Below, in pieces: positions 44,195 to 52,827 of a stretch of DNA of 64,000 bases. This DNA comes from JAVBMP01 sp031552195 (GTDB lineage: Bacteria; Desulfobacterota; Desulfovibrionia; Desulfovibrionales; Desulfovibrionaceae): NCBI GenBank assembly GCA_031552195.1, contig JAVBMT010000019.1, forward strand, positions 27,157 through 91,156, given 5' to 3'. Numbering within the stretch: position 1 is the first letter of the stretch; every line of letters begins with the position of its first letter. The translations under genes were made by a program, and so were the position numbers. The notes beneath the pieces are model-generated. The model was given only the letters and a program-made list of their open reading frames with translations, did no database searches and had not been told where the DNA came from.

Positions 44195-44224
44195 TTGCTT
44201 TTTTTTGATTAAAGGTGCTATACT
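44195..44224 (+). promoter_or_regulatory. Promoter for rubrerythrin
   Basis: TTGCTT (44195-44200), 18-base T-rich spacer, TATACT (44219-44224) with an extended-10 TG. It begins six bases after the HDOD stop, giving a leader of about 60 bases. Confidence 0.6.
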
Positions 44225-44291
44225 GGAATATCTCAGGCCGGCCGTTTGCTTGCCCTGAAATAAACACCATTTAACTGCTAGGAGTAGTTCC

Positions 44292-44870
44292 ATGAAATCG
44301 CTTAAAGGCAGCCGCACCGAAAAAAATATTCTCACCGCTTTCGCCGGTGAATCACAGGCCCGCAACCGCTATACATACTTCGCCGGGCAGGCTCGCAAGG
44401 ACGGGTATGTCCAGATAGCCGCCATGTTCCTCGAAACCGCGGAGCAGGAACGCGAACACGCCAAGCGCCTGTTCAAATTCCTTGAAGGCGGCGAAGTGGA
44501 AATTTCCGCATCTTTTCCCGCCGGGGTTATCGCATCTACCTATGACAACCTGATTGCCTCGGCCAACGGTGAAAACCATGAACATGTGTCCATGTATCCG
44601 GAATTCGCCAAGACGGCGCAGGAAGAAGGCTACCCGGAAATCGCGGCCGTAATGAAGTCCATTGCCGTGGCCGAAGCCTGGCATGAACGCCGTTTTCTCG
44701 GTTTCGCCAAAAACGTCAAAGAATGTTCCGTATTCAAACGCGATACGCCCCGTAGCTGGCGTTGCATGAATTGCGGTTTTGTGCATGAAAATTCAACGTC
44801 CGCGCCTGACGTCTGCCCGGCCTGCGCCCATCCGAAAGACCACTTCGAACTGTTGACCGAAACCTGGTAA
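44292..44870 (+). CDS. rbr: Rubrerythrin
   Basis: 192 residues. Ferritin-like di-iron domain with FAGESQARNRYTYFAGQARKDGY, LETAEQEREHAKRLF and AVAEAWHERRFLG (carboxylate and His ligands). A C-terminal rubredoxin-like iron site follows, with WRCMNCGFVHE and CPACAHPKDHF. It reduces hydrogen peroxide and protects anaerobes from oxygen. GGAG precedes the ATG; it is a single-gene unit with its own promoter and terminator. Confidence 0.97.
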   Translation: MKSLKGSRTEKNILTAFAGESQARNRYTYFAGQARKDGYVQIAAMFLETAEQEREHAKRLFKFLEGGEVEISASFPAGVIASTYDNLIASANGENHEHVSMYPEFAKTAQEEGYPEIAAVMKSIAVAEAWHERRFLGFAKNVKECSVFKRDTPRSWRCMNCGFVHENSTSAPDVCPACAHPKDHFELLTETW

Positions 44871-44921
44871 AAAAAACTGGCGGCTTCAACTTCTTAGAAA
44901 TTGAAGCCGCCAGTTTTTTTT
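44871..44921. terminator. Bidirectional terminator between rubrerythrin and lpxA
   Basis: A-run, 14-bp stem (ACTGGCGGCTTCAA with TTGAAGCCGCCAGT), then eight Ts. The A-run makes it work for the convergent lpxA transcript too. Confidence 0.9.
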
Positions 44922-45726
44922 ATTCCTCTTTTTCCCCGGCGTCCCGGTCGGCGTTAAGCACCCCGCGTTTGCTTTCCCGTACAAAAGCCACAATTTCCAT
45001 AACTTGAGGAATGTGCCCGTAATCGCCTTCCAACTGGGCCAGGGCGTCTTGCCTCGGCGTTCCGGAAAGCCAGATCAGCTTGAAGGCGAAGCGCACGGCT
45101 GAAATGCTTTCCCTGGGCAGGCCCAGGCGGCGCAAACCCACCAGGTTGGGGCCGTGAATGCCCGCCCGCTCGCCAACGGCCAGCATGTAAGGCGGCAAGT
45201 CTTGCGAAATGCCGGTCATTCCTCCCACAAAAGCTTTCGTTCCGATGCGCACGAACTGGTGCACCGCCGAAAGGCCGCCTATAATGGCCCCGTCGCCGAT
45301 TTCCACATGCCCGGCCAGGGTTGCGGCGTTTGACATGACTATTCCGTTGCCGAGAACGCAGTCATGCGCCACATGGGTGTAAGCCATCAGCAAGTTATTG
45401 TCGCCAAGGCGGGTAACGCCGCTGCCGCCTTCAGTGCCCCGGTGGATGGTAGAAAATTCGCGTATCTGGTTGTTGTCGCCTATTTCCGTCCAGGAGACCT
45501 CGCCGCCGAATTTCAGGTCTTGCGGAATGTTTCCGACCATGGCGTATGAATGCACATGATTGTTGCGGCCCATGCGGGTGTAGGCCTTGATGCTGGCCGA
45601 AGCTTCTATTTTGCAGCCGGGCCCGATAAAAACGTTGTCTTCGATTACGGCGAAAGGGCCGACAGTGACGTCTTCCGCCAGCTCGGCCTTGGAAGAAACA
45701 ACAGCGCCGGGATGTATCATGGCCAT
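44920..45726 (-). CDS. lpxA: UDP-N-acetylglucosamine acyltransferase LpxA
   Basis: 268 residues from the ATG at 45726 (MAMIHPGAVVSSKAEL), eight bases after GGAGGGG; the frame also offers GTG at 45735. Left-handed beta-helix hexapeptide repeats, then the catalytic His region MAYTHVAHDCVLGNGIVMSN and GGLSAVHQFVRIG. First step of lipid A synthesis. The last gene of the skp-lpxD-fabZ-lpxA block. Confidence 0.96.
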   Translation of the reverse strand: MAMIHPGAVVSSKAELAEDVTVGPFAVIEDNVFIGPGCKIEASASIKAYTRMGRNNHVHSYAMVGNIPQDLKFGGEVSWTEIGDNNQIREFSTIHRGTEGGSGVTRLGDNNLLMAYTHVAHDCVLGNGIVMSNAATLAGHVEIGDGAIIGGLSAVHQFVRIGTKAFVGGMTGISQDLPPYMLAVGERAGIHGPNLVGLRRLGLPRESISAVRFAFKLIWLSGTPRQDALAQLEGDYGHIPQVMEIVAFVRESKRGVLNADRDAGEKEE

Positions 45727-45731
45727 GTAAA

Positions 45732-46205
45732 TCACCCCTCCATGCGCGGGCTTATGGCCGCCGTGAGTTCGGCCCCGGCCACCAGTTTGCCGTCAACATA
45801 GGCCTGCCCTTCCATTTTCCAGAGCGCGAGTTTGTGCCTGATCAGCTTGCAGTGCAAGTCAAGGCGGTCGCCAGGGCAAACCCGGTTTCTGAAACGCACC
45901 TTGTCAATACCGGTAAAAAGGAAAAGTTTGTCGCCGATCTCTGAAGGGTCGGCGCCGTTCAGGACCAGAATGCCGCCGGCCTGGGCCAGAGCTTCGACGA
46001 TCAGCACCCCGGGCATTACCGGAAGGCCGGGAAAATGACCTTGGAAAAAAGGCTCGTTGAAGGTGACGTTTTTATACGCCTTGATGGAATCGTTGGGAAT
46101 GCACTCCACTACCTTGTCAACAAGCAGGAACGGGTAACGGTGGGGCAAAAGCTCCATAATGCGTTTGATCTCAAAGCCGGTGATGTTTTTTTCCGCCTGG
46201 CTCAT
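45732..46205 (-). CDS. fabZ: 3-hydroxyacyl-ACP dehydratase FabZ
   Basis: 157 residues. IKRIMELLPHRYPFLLVDKV carries the catalytic His, GHFPGLPVMPGVLIVEALAQAGG the catalytic Glu. It dehydrates 3-hydroxyacyl-ACP in fatty acid synthesis. Its ATGA overlaps the lpxD stop, and it is followed closely by lpxA, so acyl-ACP flow to lipid A or to chain elongation is set within one operon. Confidence 0.97.
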   Translation of the reverse strand: MSQAEKNITGFEIKRIMELLPHRYPFLLVDKVVECIPNDSIKAYKNVTFNEPFFQGHFPGLPVMPGVLIVEALAQAGGILVLNGADPSEIGDKLFLFTGIDKVRFRNRVCPGDRLDLHCKLIRHKLALWKMEGQAYVDGKLVAGAELTAAISPRMEG

Positions 46206-47302
46206 TTTTCCTCCTTGCTCCCTGCGACCAGTTTTTTAAGTTCTTCAAGCTCGCGTTCCAAATTTTTCACCCTTTTGCTGAGTTCCGGCAATTTGGGCGC
46301 AAGGGCCAGGTTACGCAGGTACAGGCCCTCTTCCATCAGCGGTATTCCCCCGCCCTTGAAGTCTTCCGGAACGTCGCGCGTAACGCCGCTTATCGGGCCT
46401 ATCGTCGCCCTGTCTCCGACCTTGAGGTGGCCGGACAGGCCGGCCTTGGCGGCAAGGGTGACGTCGTCGCCCAGGCGGGTGCTTCCGGCCACGCCGGACT
46501 GCGCGACGATAATGGCGTTTTTCCCTATGCGCACGTTGTGGCCTATCTGCACCTGATTGTCCAGCTTGCTGTGGTCGCCGATAAGCGTGGGGCCGAGCAC
46601 GCCCTTGTCCACAGTGCTGTTCGCGCCTATTTCAACATTGCCGCCCACTATAACCGAGCCGTTCTGCGGGATCTTGCGCACTATCCCGCCCGTGCGGGTA
46701 AAGCCGAAGCCGTCGGAACCGAGCACCGCGCCGGGCTGAAGTATGCAGCCGTCGCCCACGACGGTTCCGTCCATAAGCACGGAGTTCGGGTATAAAAGGC
46801 AGTTTTCGCCAACCCGGCAGCCGTCGCCCACATAGCTGCCGGGAAAAATTGTCGAAGCGCGCCCGATTACGCTGCCGGACCCGATATAGGCAAAGGGGTA
46901 AACCGTGCAGCCTTCGCCCAAAACGGCCTCCGGATGAATGAAAGCCAGCGGGCTGATTCCGTTAAGGCTGCCCTGCCTCTTTTCAAAAAGCGCCAGTATC
47001 CTGGCGAAATCCGCGTAGGGGTTGGGACTGAGCAAAACGGAAAACGAAGGCTTGGCGCCGGAAGCTTCAAACAGGGCCAAGGCTTCCGGCGAAAGGATGA
47101 CGCTTCCGGCCCTGGTGGTGGCCAAAAAACGCGCATATTTCACGTTGGCCAGAAAGGTCATGTCGTCCGGCCCCGCGTCTTCCAGGGTGTTAAGCCCCTT
47201 TACCTGGCGGTCTTCACCGGAAAATTCCAGCCCGCAGGCAGAGGCGATCGCGTTCAAGGTCCATTGTGCGGTTCCGGATTGCCCGGGTTGCGCATTCGGC
47301 AT
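46202..47302 (-). CDS. lpxD: UDP-3-O-acylglucosamine N-acyltransferase LpxD
   Basis: 366 residues, about 20 longer than E. coli LpxD. N-terminal uridine-binding domain, hexapeptide beta-helix (SVIGRASTIFPGSYVGDGCRVG), catalytic His in DNQVQIGHNVRIGKNAIIVAQSG, and a C-terminal helix with coiled-coil character (LSKRVKNLERELEELKKLV). Third step of lipid A synthesis. Overlaps fabZ by four bases. Confidence 0.95.
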   Translation of the reverse strand: MPNAQPGQSGTAQWTLNAIASACGLEFSGEDRQVKGLNTLEDAGPDDMTFLANVKYARFLATTRAGSVILSPEALALFEASGAKPSFSVLLSPNPYADFARILALFEKRQGSLNGISPLAFIHPEAVLGEGCTVYPFAYIGSGSVIGRASTIFPGSYVGDGCRVGENCLLYPNSVLMDGTVVGDGCILQPGAVLGSDGFGFTRTGGIVRKIPQNGSVIVGGNVEIGANSTVDKGVLGPTLIGDHSKLDNQVQIGHNVRIGKNAIIVAQSGVAGSTRLGDDVTLAAKAGLSGHLKVGDRATIGPISGVTRDVPEDFKGGGIPLMEEGLYLRNLALAPKLPELSKRVKNLERELEELKKLVAGSKEEK

Positions 47303-47545
47303 AAGGCCTCCATCGGTTACGAAAACGGGGGGCTAAACGCCCCCCGAACCAGCAACGCCCGAAAACCGGGGTTTAAAGGTACATCAACCATTCCGCCTGC
47401 CTGGCGGAAACTTTAAAAGAGCGGTCTCCTGAAGCGTTAGCGCTTGAAATAGCCGCAGCCGACGAATAAAGGCCGCTTGCGGCCATTTCCCGGCAGGGTT
47501 TTACAACCGGGCCGGCGGTCCCGCTTATTTCACCCGCAAAAGGGT

Positions 47546-48130
47546 CTAGTCAAGCTTGTCGGGGCCTGGTTTGGCGGCGGGCTTGCTGGGGGGCGTGAGA
47601 ACGGGGTTCTCCTTCCACAGCTTGTTGGTTTCTTTCAATATTTCTCCGGTAAGGTCCAGAGACGGATCAGCGTGGAACACGCCGGCGCTGGCCGCGTCCA
47701 TGATAAGGCTGTAGTTGTTGCGCTGGCCGTAAGCCTGGGCCGCCTTGACTATAAGAGCGCCTATGCTCTGCTGGATGCGCCTTTCTTCCTGTTCCACGCG
47801 GCGCAGGAACAGGCCGGTTTTTTCGTCAAAGGCGCGCTTCTTGCGCATATAGTCAAGCTGTTTTTCCTCAAGCTGCTCGGGGGTCAGCTTTCCGCCGGGG
47901 GCGTTAAGGTCTTCGGCCATCTTTTTCAGGGCGGCCTGTTCTTTTTCTATTTCAGCCTTTTCCTTGGAAAAGGTGTTTTGCAGTTTTTTATCGCCTTCTT
48001 TAAAGGCCTCGCTTTTAGTCGCGACTTCCTGCATGCCGAAAATGCCGATTTTCAGTTCCGCGGCGGAAGCCATGCTTGCGACGCTCAAAGCCATGGTGAT
48101 AACCAGGGCGGAAAAAATTGATTTGCGCAT
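47546..48130 (-). CDS. skp: Periplasmic chaperone Skp/OmpH
   Basis: 194 residues from the ATG at 48130, with AGGAG upstream; the frame is open further to 48223. Signal peptide MRKSIFSALVITMALSVASMASA/AELK, then KIGIFGMQEVATKSEAFKEG and a long coiled-coil arm (KEKAEIEKEQAALKKMAEDLN). Pro-rich end. It chaperones outer-membrane proteins. Upstream of lpxD as in many Gram-negatives; bamA is not adjacent here. Confidence 0.9.
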   Translation of the reverse strand: MRKSIFSALVITMALSVASMASAAELKIGIFGMQEVATKSEAFKEGDKKLQNTFSKEKAEIEKEQAALKKMAEDLNAPGGKLTPEQLEEKQLDYMRKKRAFDEKTGLFLRRVEQEERRIQQSIGALIVKAAQAYGQRNNYSLIMDAASAGVFHADPSLDLTGEILKETNKLWKENPVLTPPSKPAAKPGPDKLD

Positions 48131-48275
48131 TTGAGTGTAATGCTCCTCTTGATGTTCAAAATGATTGCTTAAACAACGAAATAAAGCTTTTTTATCCATA
48201 GCCCCAAGGCTTGGGCGCGTCAAGTTAAAGATTGTCTAGACTTTTTCCGGCACGCAAATTGTCTCGGATTTACCA

Positions 48276-48455
48276 GAGCATTTTAACTTTGAAATCTCTC
48301 TGCAAGAATCGGTTTTGGATACAGAAGGCTATATTTTATCCGACATGTACAAGCCCAAAGCGTCTTGCACTAAAGGCACGCCGCGCTGTTCGCTTGCGGG
48401 CGCACGCTAACGCTACCGCCAGGGCATTTAAACTTTTTCAAAGTTAAAATGCCCT
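48276..48455. repeat. MITE-like element, repeat copy C
   Basis: About 180 bp bounded by 16-bp perfect terminal inverted repeats GCATTTTAACTTTGAA (48278-48293 and its complement at 48437-48452). The right end also forms a hairpin with 48421-48436. Interior 48373-48401 matches copy A (14592-14620). It abuts the glycosyltransferase stop codon. No target-site duplication is obvious and there is no coding capacity. Confidence 0.65.
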
Positions 48456-49329
48456 AATCGTCGTCGTCATCCTCCGCCAGTATTTTTATGGGCGGTTCAC
48501 CCAAACGCAAGGTAAAGGCCCCGGGGGACCAGGTCATGCGCAGGCCGGAGCTTTCAGCCAGAAGCTGGCCCATATCCGCCCCTTCGACGCAGCAATTTTT
48601 CTGCGCGCCTTTTTCCAGGCTGTAAAGCTCGTCAAACAAGGGGTTGGGCAGAGCCGAATTTTTCGCGCAGAAGTTGCGCGTTTTGCAGTCGCAGTAGACG
48701 TGCAGTTCCGGAACGGCTATTTCCGCCCCGAAGCTTTCTCCAACGGCTTTTTGCACGAGGTGCGGCTTTTTCTCATAATTCAGCAGGGCCTTGGCCGCTG
48801 TTTCCGTATTATGATGCTTCAGTACCGGCCCGGTGCAGATGTCGTGGCCCTGGGCCAGGGCCAGCACGTTGTGAGCCAGGAACAGACGGTTCAGCAAACA
48901 GTCGGCGTCCGCGAAGACTATAAGCTCTCCGGCGGCCTTTTCCCGGCCTACATTAAGGCTGAAACAGTTTCCGAGTTTTTCGTCGTTGGTGAACAGGCGC
49001 ACGGTAACAGGGTGGGAACGCGAGGAAAATTCCGCCACAAGGGATTTGGCCGTTTTACGCGCGGCGGCGATGGAACGGTCGGGCGATTTGTCGCCCACAA
49101 ACACAACTTCGATCGGGCCGGGGTAAAACTGGCGGTAAACCGCCTCAAGAAAAATCGGAACCGCGTAAGCCTTGTTGTACAGCACCGCGACAATGCTCAC
49201 CAGCGGGGCTCCGTCCGGGTAATATTCCTTAAGCTTCGCGGCCAGTTCCGCCTCTGTATGAAACCCTTCAGCCTGTTCGGGTTTTTTGCTGAAAAACCCG
49301 CTCAACTTAGCCAGGAATCCTTCCGCCAT
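48454..49329 (-). CDS. Family 2 glycosyltransferase
   Basis: 291 residues. GT-A start PLVSIVAVLYNKAYAVPIFLEAVYRQ, nucleotide-binding EVVFVGDKSPD and the DxD-type FADADCLLN. A Cys-rich segment (VYCDCKTRNFCAKN, KNCCVEG) follows. It ends in five Asp residues after a Glu; the stop TAG is at the edge of repeat copy C. The acceptor is unknown. It lies upstream of skp on the same strand with 323 bases between. Confidence 0.85.
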   Translation of the reverse strand: MAEGFLAKLSGFFSKKPEQAEGFHTEAELAAKLKEYYPDGAPLVSIVAVLYNKAYAVPIFLEAVYRQFYPGPIEVVFVGDKSPDRSIAAARKTAKSLVAEFSSRSHPVTVRLFTNDEKLGNCFSLNVGREKAAGELIVFADADCLLNRLFLAHNVLALAQGHDICTGPVLKHHNTETAAKALLNYEKKPHLVQKAVGESFGAEIAVPELHVYCDCKTRNFCAKNSALPNPLFDELYSLEKGAQKNCCVEGADMGQLLAESSGLRMTWSPGAFTLRLGEPPIKILAEDDDDD

Positions 49330-49391
49330 ATAGCTGCCTGCCTGATAAGGTTAACGTTACTTATAAACCATATCTTAAAAACAACTTCACT

Positions 49392-50303
49392 TCAACTTTT
49401 AACCTGCGCTTTCCCCGCCTTGCCCTGACTGAGAAAAACCCCGGCCAGAATGACCGCGCAAGCCTGATACTGCGGCACGGTAAGGGTATCTCCCTGCAAG
49501 GTCATGCCCATGAACAAGGTCAGCACCGGAATAAGATTGGTATAGGCTGCGGCCCTGGCCGCCCCCAGGCGGCTGATGCCGAAATTATAGCACCCGTAGG
49601 CGCCGAGCGTTATGCAGGCCCCCAGGTAGAATACGGCCAGGGCGGGTTTCAGGGGAATGGTTTCCGGCAGGCCGACGAAAAACAGGGCCGGCGAAAAAAA
49701 GATCACGCCCACCCATGACTGCACGGCCGTTATGAAAAGCGGCGAATAATTCAGGCAAAGGCGGCGCACGCACATGGTGTAAGCCGTGGCGCAGAGCATG
49801 GCCAACATTTCCAGGGCGTTGCCCAGCAGCGGGTCAGGGGCGTTTTCCGTGGAAACGGCTTCAGAACTGAGCCAGACAACCCCGCCTATGGCCACGAAAA
49901 ACCCGGCCCAGGCCCGGACCGTAAGCCGTTCTTTGAATAAAACCCAGGCGCAAACCGCGGCCAGCAGCGGCAAAACAGCCACAACCATTCCGGCCTGCGA
50001 GGCTGAAGTGTAGCGCAGGGCGTAAGATTCACATATAAAATAGAGGCATGGCTCGCACAGGGCCATTCCGACAAGCCATTTCCAGTCACCTTTCACATAG
50101 CGCAGCCCATTGCGCAGCCAGGGCAGCATAAGAAGGAAACAGGCCGCGCCCACGCACATGCGCAAGGCTATCATGGTCAACGGCTCAAAGCCTTTCAAGG
50201 CTTCTTTCATCGCCACAAAAGAGCTTGACCACAGCAACATCGCCGCGCCCAGGGCAAAAACCGCAACGGGGCCGCCCTGGTTCGCGTTTCCTTTTCCGTT
50301 CAT
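49392..50303 (-). CDS. DMT family transporter (EamA)
   Basis: 303 residues, ten predicted helices in two EamA repeats: FALGAAMLLWSSSFVAMKEAL and YALRYTSASQAGMVVAVLPLLAAVCAWVLFKERL in the first, YLGACITLGAYGCYNFGISRLGAARAAAYTNLIPVLTLFMGM in the second. It probably exports a metabolite or amino acid; the substrate cannot be told. Divergent from coaX. Confidence 0.88.
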   Translation of the reverse strand: MNGKGNANQGGPVAVFALGAAMLLWSSSFVAMKEALKGFEPLTMIALRMCVGAACFLLMLPWLRNGLRYVKGDWKWLVGMALCEPCLYFICESYALRYTSASQAGMVVAVLPLLAAVCAWVLFKERLTVRAWAGFFVAIGGVVWLSSEAVSTENAPDPLLGNALEMLAMLCATAYTMCVRRLCLNYSPLFITAVQSWVGVIFFSPALFFVGLPETIPLKPALAVFYLGACITLGAYGCYNFGISRLGAARAAAYTNLIPVLTLFMGMTLQGDTLTVPQYQACAVILAGVFLSQGKAGKAQVKS

Positions 50304-50546
50304 CAGCCGTCCTTAAAAAATCCGCCGGATGCGGGAAACAGTAACGCCATGCTTGTACATTCAAGCCGGGCGCAAAGCCAGAACTATTTTGCGTTGTTTC
50401 CTCCCGCGCCGGAATTTCGGCGGCGCGGGGCGAGGCGGACGCTTTTTCCGATTTTCAATCCCGGCCTTGCCGTTCCGCTTATAACAACCCTTGTCTTTTC
50501 CGCAAAATAAAGGCAAAATGGGAAAAATTCGGGAGAAGGCTATCCA

Positions 50547-51323
50547 ATGGGCTATCTGCTGCTTTTCGACATAGGCAACACCAACATAAAAATCGGCATA
50601 GCCGACGTTCAGGCCGTGCATCGCTCCTTCGCCCTTCCTTCTGGGCTGGACCACACCGGGGATTCGCTCGGGCTTCTCATCACCCAGGTTCTGGCCCAGG
50701 CCGAAATGGCCGGAGCGCCGGAGGCCGTGCTGGTTTCATCGGTGGTGCCCCGGCTTGACCCCCTGCTGCGCCGGGCCTGTTCCGACTACCTCGGGCGCGA
50801 GGCCCTTTTCGCGCCGCAAGACCTGCCCGTTCCCTTGCGCATAAACTATCACCGCCCGGAAGAAATAGGGGCGGACCGCCTGGTCGGAGCTTACGCGGCC
50901 AGAAGGCTTTTTCCGGAGCACAAATCCATAATCTGCGTGGACTACGGCACCGCCACCACTATCGAATATATTGAGGGCGACACTTACGCGGGCGGCCTGA
51001 TTTGCCCCGGCGTGTTTTCCTCGGCCAACGCCCTGGCCACGCGCACGGCCAAACTGCCCGGAGTCAGCCTTGAAATAGAGGCGGACAAACCCCTGCCGGT
51101 AACCTCAACCAGCATGTGCATAAACCACGGATTCGTTTTCGGTTTCGCGGCCATGACCGAAGGCCTGTGCGCCCGGATAGCGGCCGACGTCGAAGGCCCG
51201 GTATTCGTGCTCGGCACCGGCGGTTTCGCCGCTTCCATCGCCAAAGTGAGCAAATGTTTCGACGCGGTGCGCCCGGACCTTATCCTGGACGGCCTGCGCC
51301 TTTTATACCAGCAAAAAGCATAA
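50547..51323 (+). CDS. coaX: Type III pantothenate kinase
   Basis: 258 residues. ASKHA fold: LLFDIGNTNIKIGIAD (phosphate 1), IGADRLVGAYAA, CVDYGTATTIEYIEGDTYAGGLICPGV (phosphate 2), and GTGGFAASIAKVS. It phosphorylates pantothenate in coenzyme A synthesis. GAGAAGG precedes the ATG; eno begins 34 bases downstream. Confidence 0.94.
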   Translation: MGYLLLFDIGNTNIKIGIADVQAVHRSFALPSGLDHTGDSLGLLITQVLAQAEMAGAPEAVLVSSVVPRLDPLLRRACSDYLGREALFAPQDLPVPLRINYHRPEEIGADRLVGAYAARRLFPEHKSIICVDYGTATTIEYIEGDTYAGGLICPGVFSSANALATRTAKLPGVSLEIEADKPLPVTSTSMCINHGFVFGFAAMTEGLCARIAADVEGPVFVLGTGGFAASIAKVSKCFDAVRPDLILDGLRLLYQQKA

Positions 51324-51357
51324 CACTGTGAACTTACTTCCTTGAAAGGAGAAACGC

Positions 51358-52659
51358 ATGAGCATTATAACCTCGGTCTGGGCAAGGGAAATTCTGGATT
51401 CGCGCGGAAACCCCACGGTTGAAGTGGAAGTCGGGCTGGAATCCGGCCATGTGGGGCGCGCCGCCGTGCCGTCCGGAGCTTCCACCGGCACGCGCGAGGC
51501 GCTCGAAATGCGCGACGGGGATAAAGCCCGCTACGGCGGCAAAGGCGTTCTCAAGGCCGTTACCAACATTAACGAAGAAATATCCTCCGAAATCACCGGC
51601 ATGGACGCGCTGCGCCAGGTGCAACTGGATGAAACGCTGATAGACCTGGACGGAACCGACAACAAATCGCGCCTTGGGGCGAACGCCCTGCTGGGCATTT
51701 CCATGGCCGCCGCGAGGGCCGCCTCCAATTTTCTGGCCCTGCCGCTTTACCAGTACCTGGGCGGCATCAACGCCAAGGTTCTGCCCGTGCCCATGATGAA
51801 CATCATAAACGGCGGAGCTCATGCCCCCAACAACCTGGATATCCAGGAATTCATGATCATGCCCATAGGCGCTTACAGCTTCCGCGACGGGCTGCGCATG
51901 GGCGCGGAGGTTTTCCACACGCTGCGCGCGCTGCTGGCGGCTGACGGGCACGTCACCAGCGTTGGCGACGAGGGCGGCTTCGCCCCCAACCTCAAAGACC
52001 ACGACCAGGCCTTCAGCTACATCATGAAAGCCATCGAGCAGTCAGGCTACCGCCCCGGCGAGGAAATCGCCCTGGCCATAGACGCCGCCTCTTCCGAATT
52101 CTTCAAAAACGGTCAATATATCCTTGCGGGCGAGGGAAAAAACCTTGATTCCGGCCAGATGGTCAAATATCTCTCCGATTTCACCAGGCGCTACCCGCTG
52201 GTTTCCATTGAAGACGGCATGGCCGAAGGCGACTGGGAAGGCTGGCGCAACCTCACCATCGACCTGGGCGACCGCATCCAGCTTGTGGGCGACGACGTCT
52301 TCGTGACCAACCCGAGCATTCTGGCCGAAGGCATTGAAAAGGGCGTCGCCAACTCCATCCTGATCAAGCTGAACCAGATAGGCACGCTTACGGAAACCAT
52401 GGACACCATTGAAATGGCCAAATCCGCCGCCTACAGCACGGTAATTTCCCACCGCTCCGGCGAAACCGAAGACAACTTCATCGCCGACCTGGCCGTGGGC
52501 GTGAATTCCGGGCAGATCAAGTCCGGCTCGCTCAGCCGCAGCGACCGTCTGGCCAAATACAACCAGCTGCTGCGCATCGAAGAAGAACTTGAAGATTCCG
52601 CTCTGTATTACGGCCCCACGCTGATCGACCTGTTCAGCCACTCCGGGGAAGACATCTAG
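51358..52659 (+). CDS. eno: Enolase
   Basis: 433 residues. AREILDSRGNPTVEVEV at the N-terminus, PSGASTGTREALEMRD, NIINGGAHAPNNLDIQEFMIMP, VSIEDGMAEGDW, VGDDVFVTNP, LIKLNQIGTLTET and SHRSGETEDN, all with the metal and catalytic residues intact. It interconverts 2-phosphoglycerate and phosphoenolpyruvate. AAAGGAG ribosome site. Confidence 0.99.
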   Translation: MSIITSVWAREILDSRGNPTVEVEVGLESGHVGRAAVPSGASTGTREALEMRDGDKARYGGKGVLKAVTNINEEISSEITGMDALRQVQLDETLIDLDGTDNKSRLGANALLGISMAAARAASNFLALPLYQYLGGINAKVLPVPMMNIINGGAHAPNNLDIQEFMIMPIGAYSFRDGLRMGAEVFHTLRALLAADGHVTSVGDEGGFAPNLKDHDQAFSYIMKAIEQSGYRPGEEIALAIDAASSEFFKNGQYILAGEGKNLDSGQMVKYLSDFTRRYPLVSIEDGMAEGDWEGWRNLTIDLGDRIQLVGDDVFVTNPSILAEGIEKGVANSILIKLNQIGTLTETMDTIEMAKSAAYSTVISHRSGETEDNFIADLAVGVNSGQIKSGSLSRSDRLAKYNQLLRIEEELEDSALYYGPTLIDLFSHSGEDI

Positions 52660-52665
52660 CACGCC

Positions 52666-52690
52666 GGCGGGCGGGTAAACCCCGCCCGCC
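52666..52690 (+). terminator. Terminator-like hairpin after eno
   Basis: Perfect 10-bp GC stem (GGCGGGCGGG / CCCGCCCGCC, loop TAAAC) five to seven bases after the eno stop. The nearest T-run (GTTTTATTT) comes some 20 bases later. Confidence 0.55.
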
Positions 52691-52730
52691 CCGTTGCCGC
52701 GTTTTATTTGAAAACGCTCCGTTTCCGCTA

Positions 52731-52755
52731 CACGGCGAAGCCCGGCTTCGCCGTG
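52731..52755 (+). repeat. Second hairpin in the eno-folD gap
   Basis: Perfect 11-bp stem CACGGCGAAGC / GCTTCGCCGTG with a three-base loop, about 70 bases before folD. Possible mRNA leader structure. Confidence 0.45.
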
Positions 52756-52827
52756 GCGTTGTTTCTGAAAGAGCCGGAGCCGCTGCTTTCCAAGCTTAGC
52801 CCTAATGCTTTTAAGGAGTTCATCATT

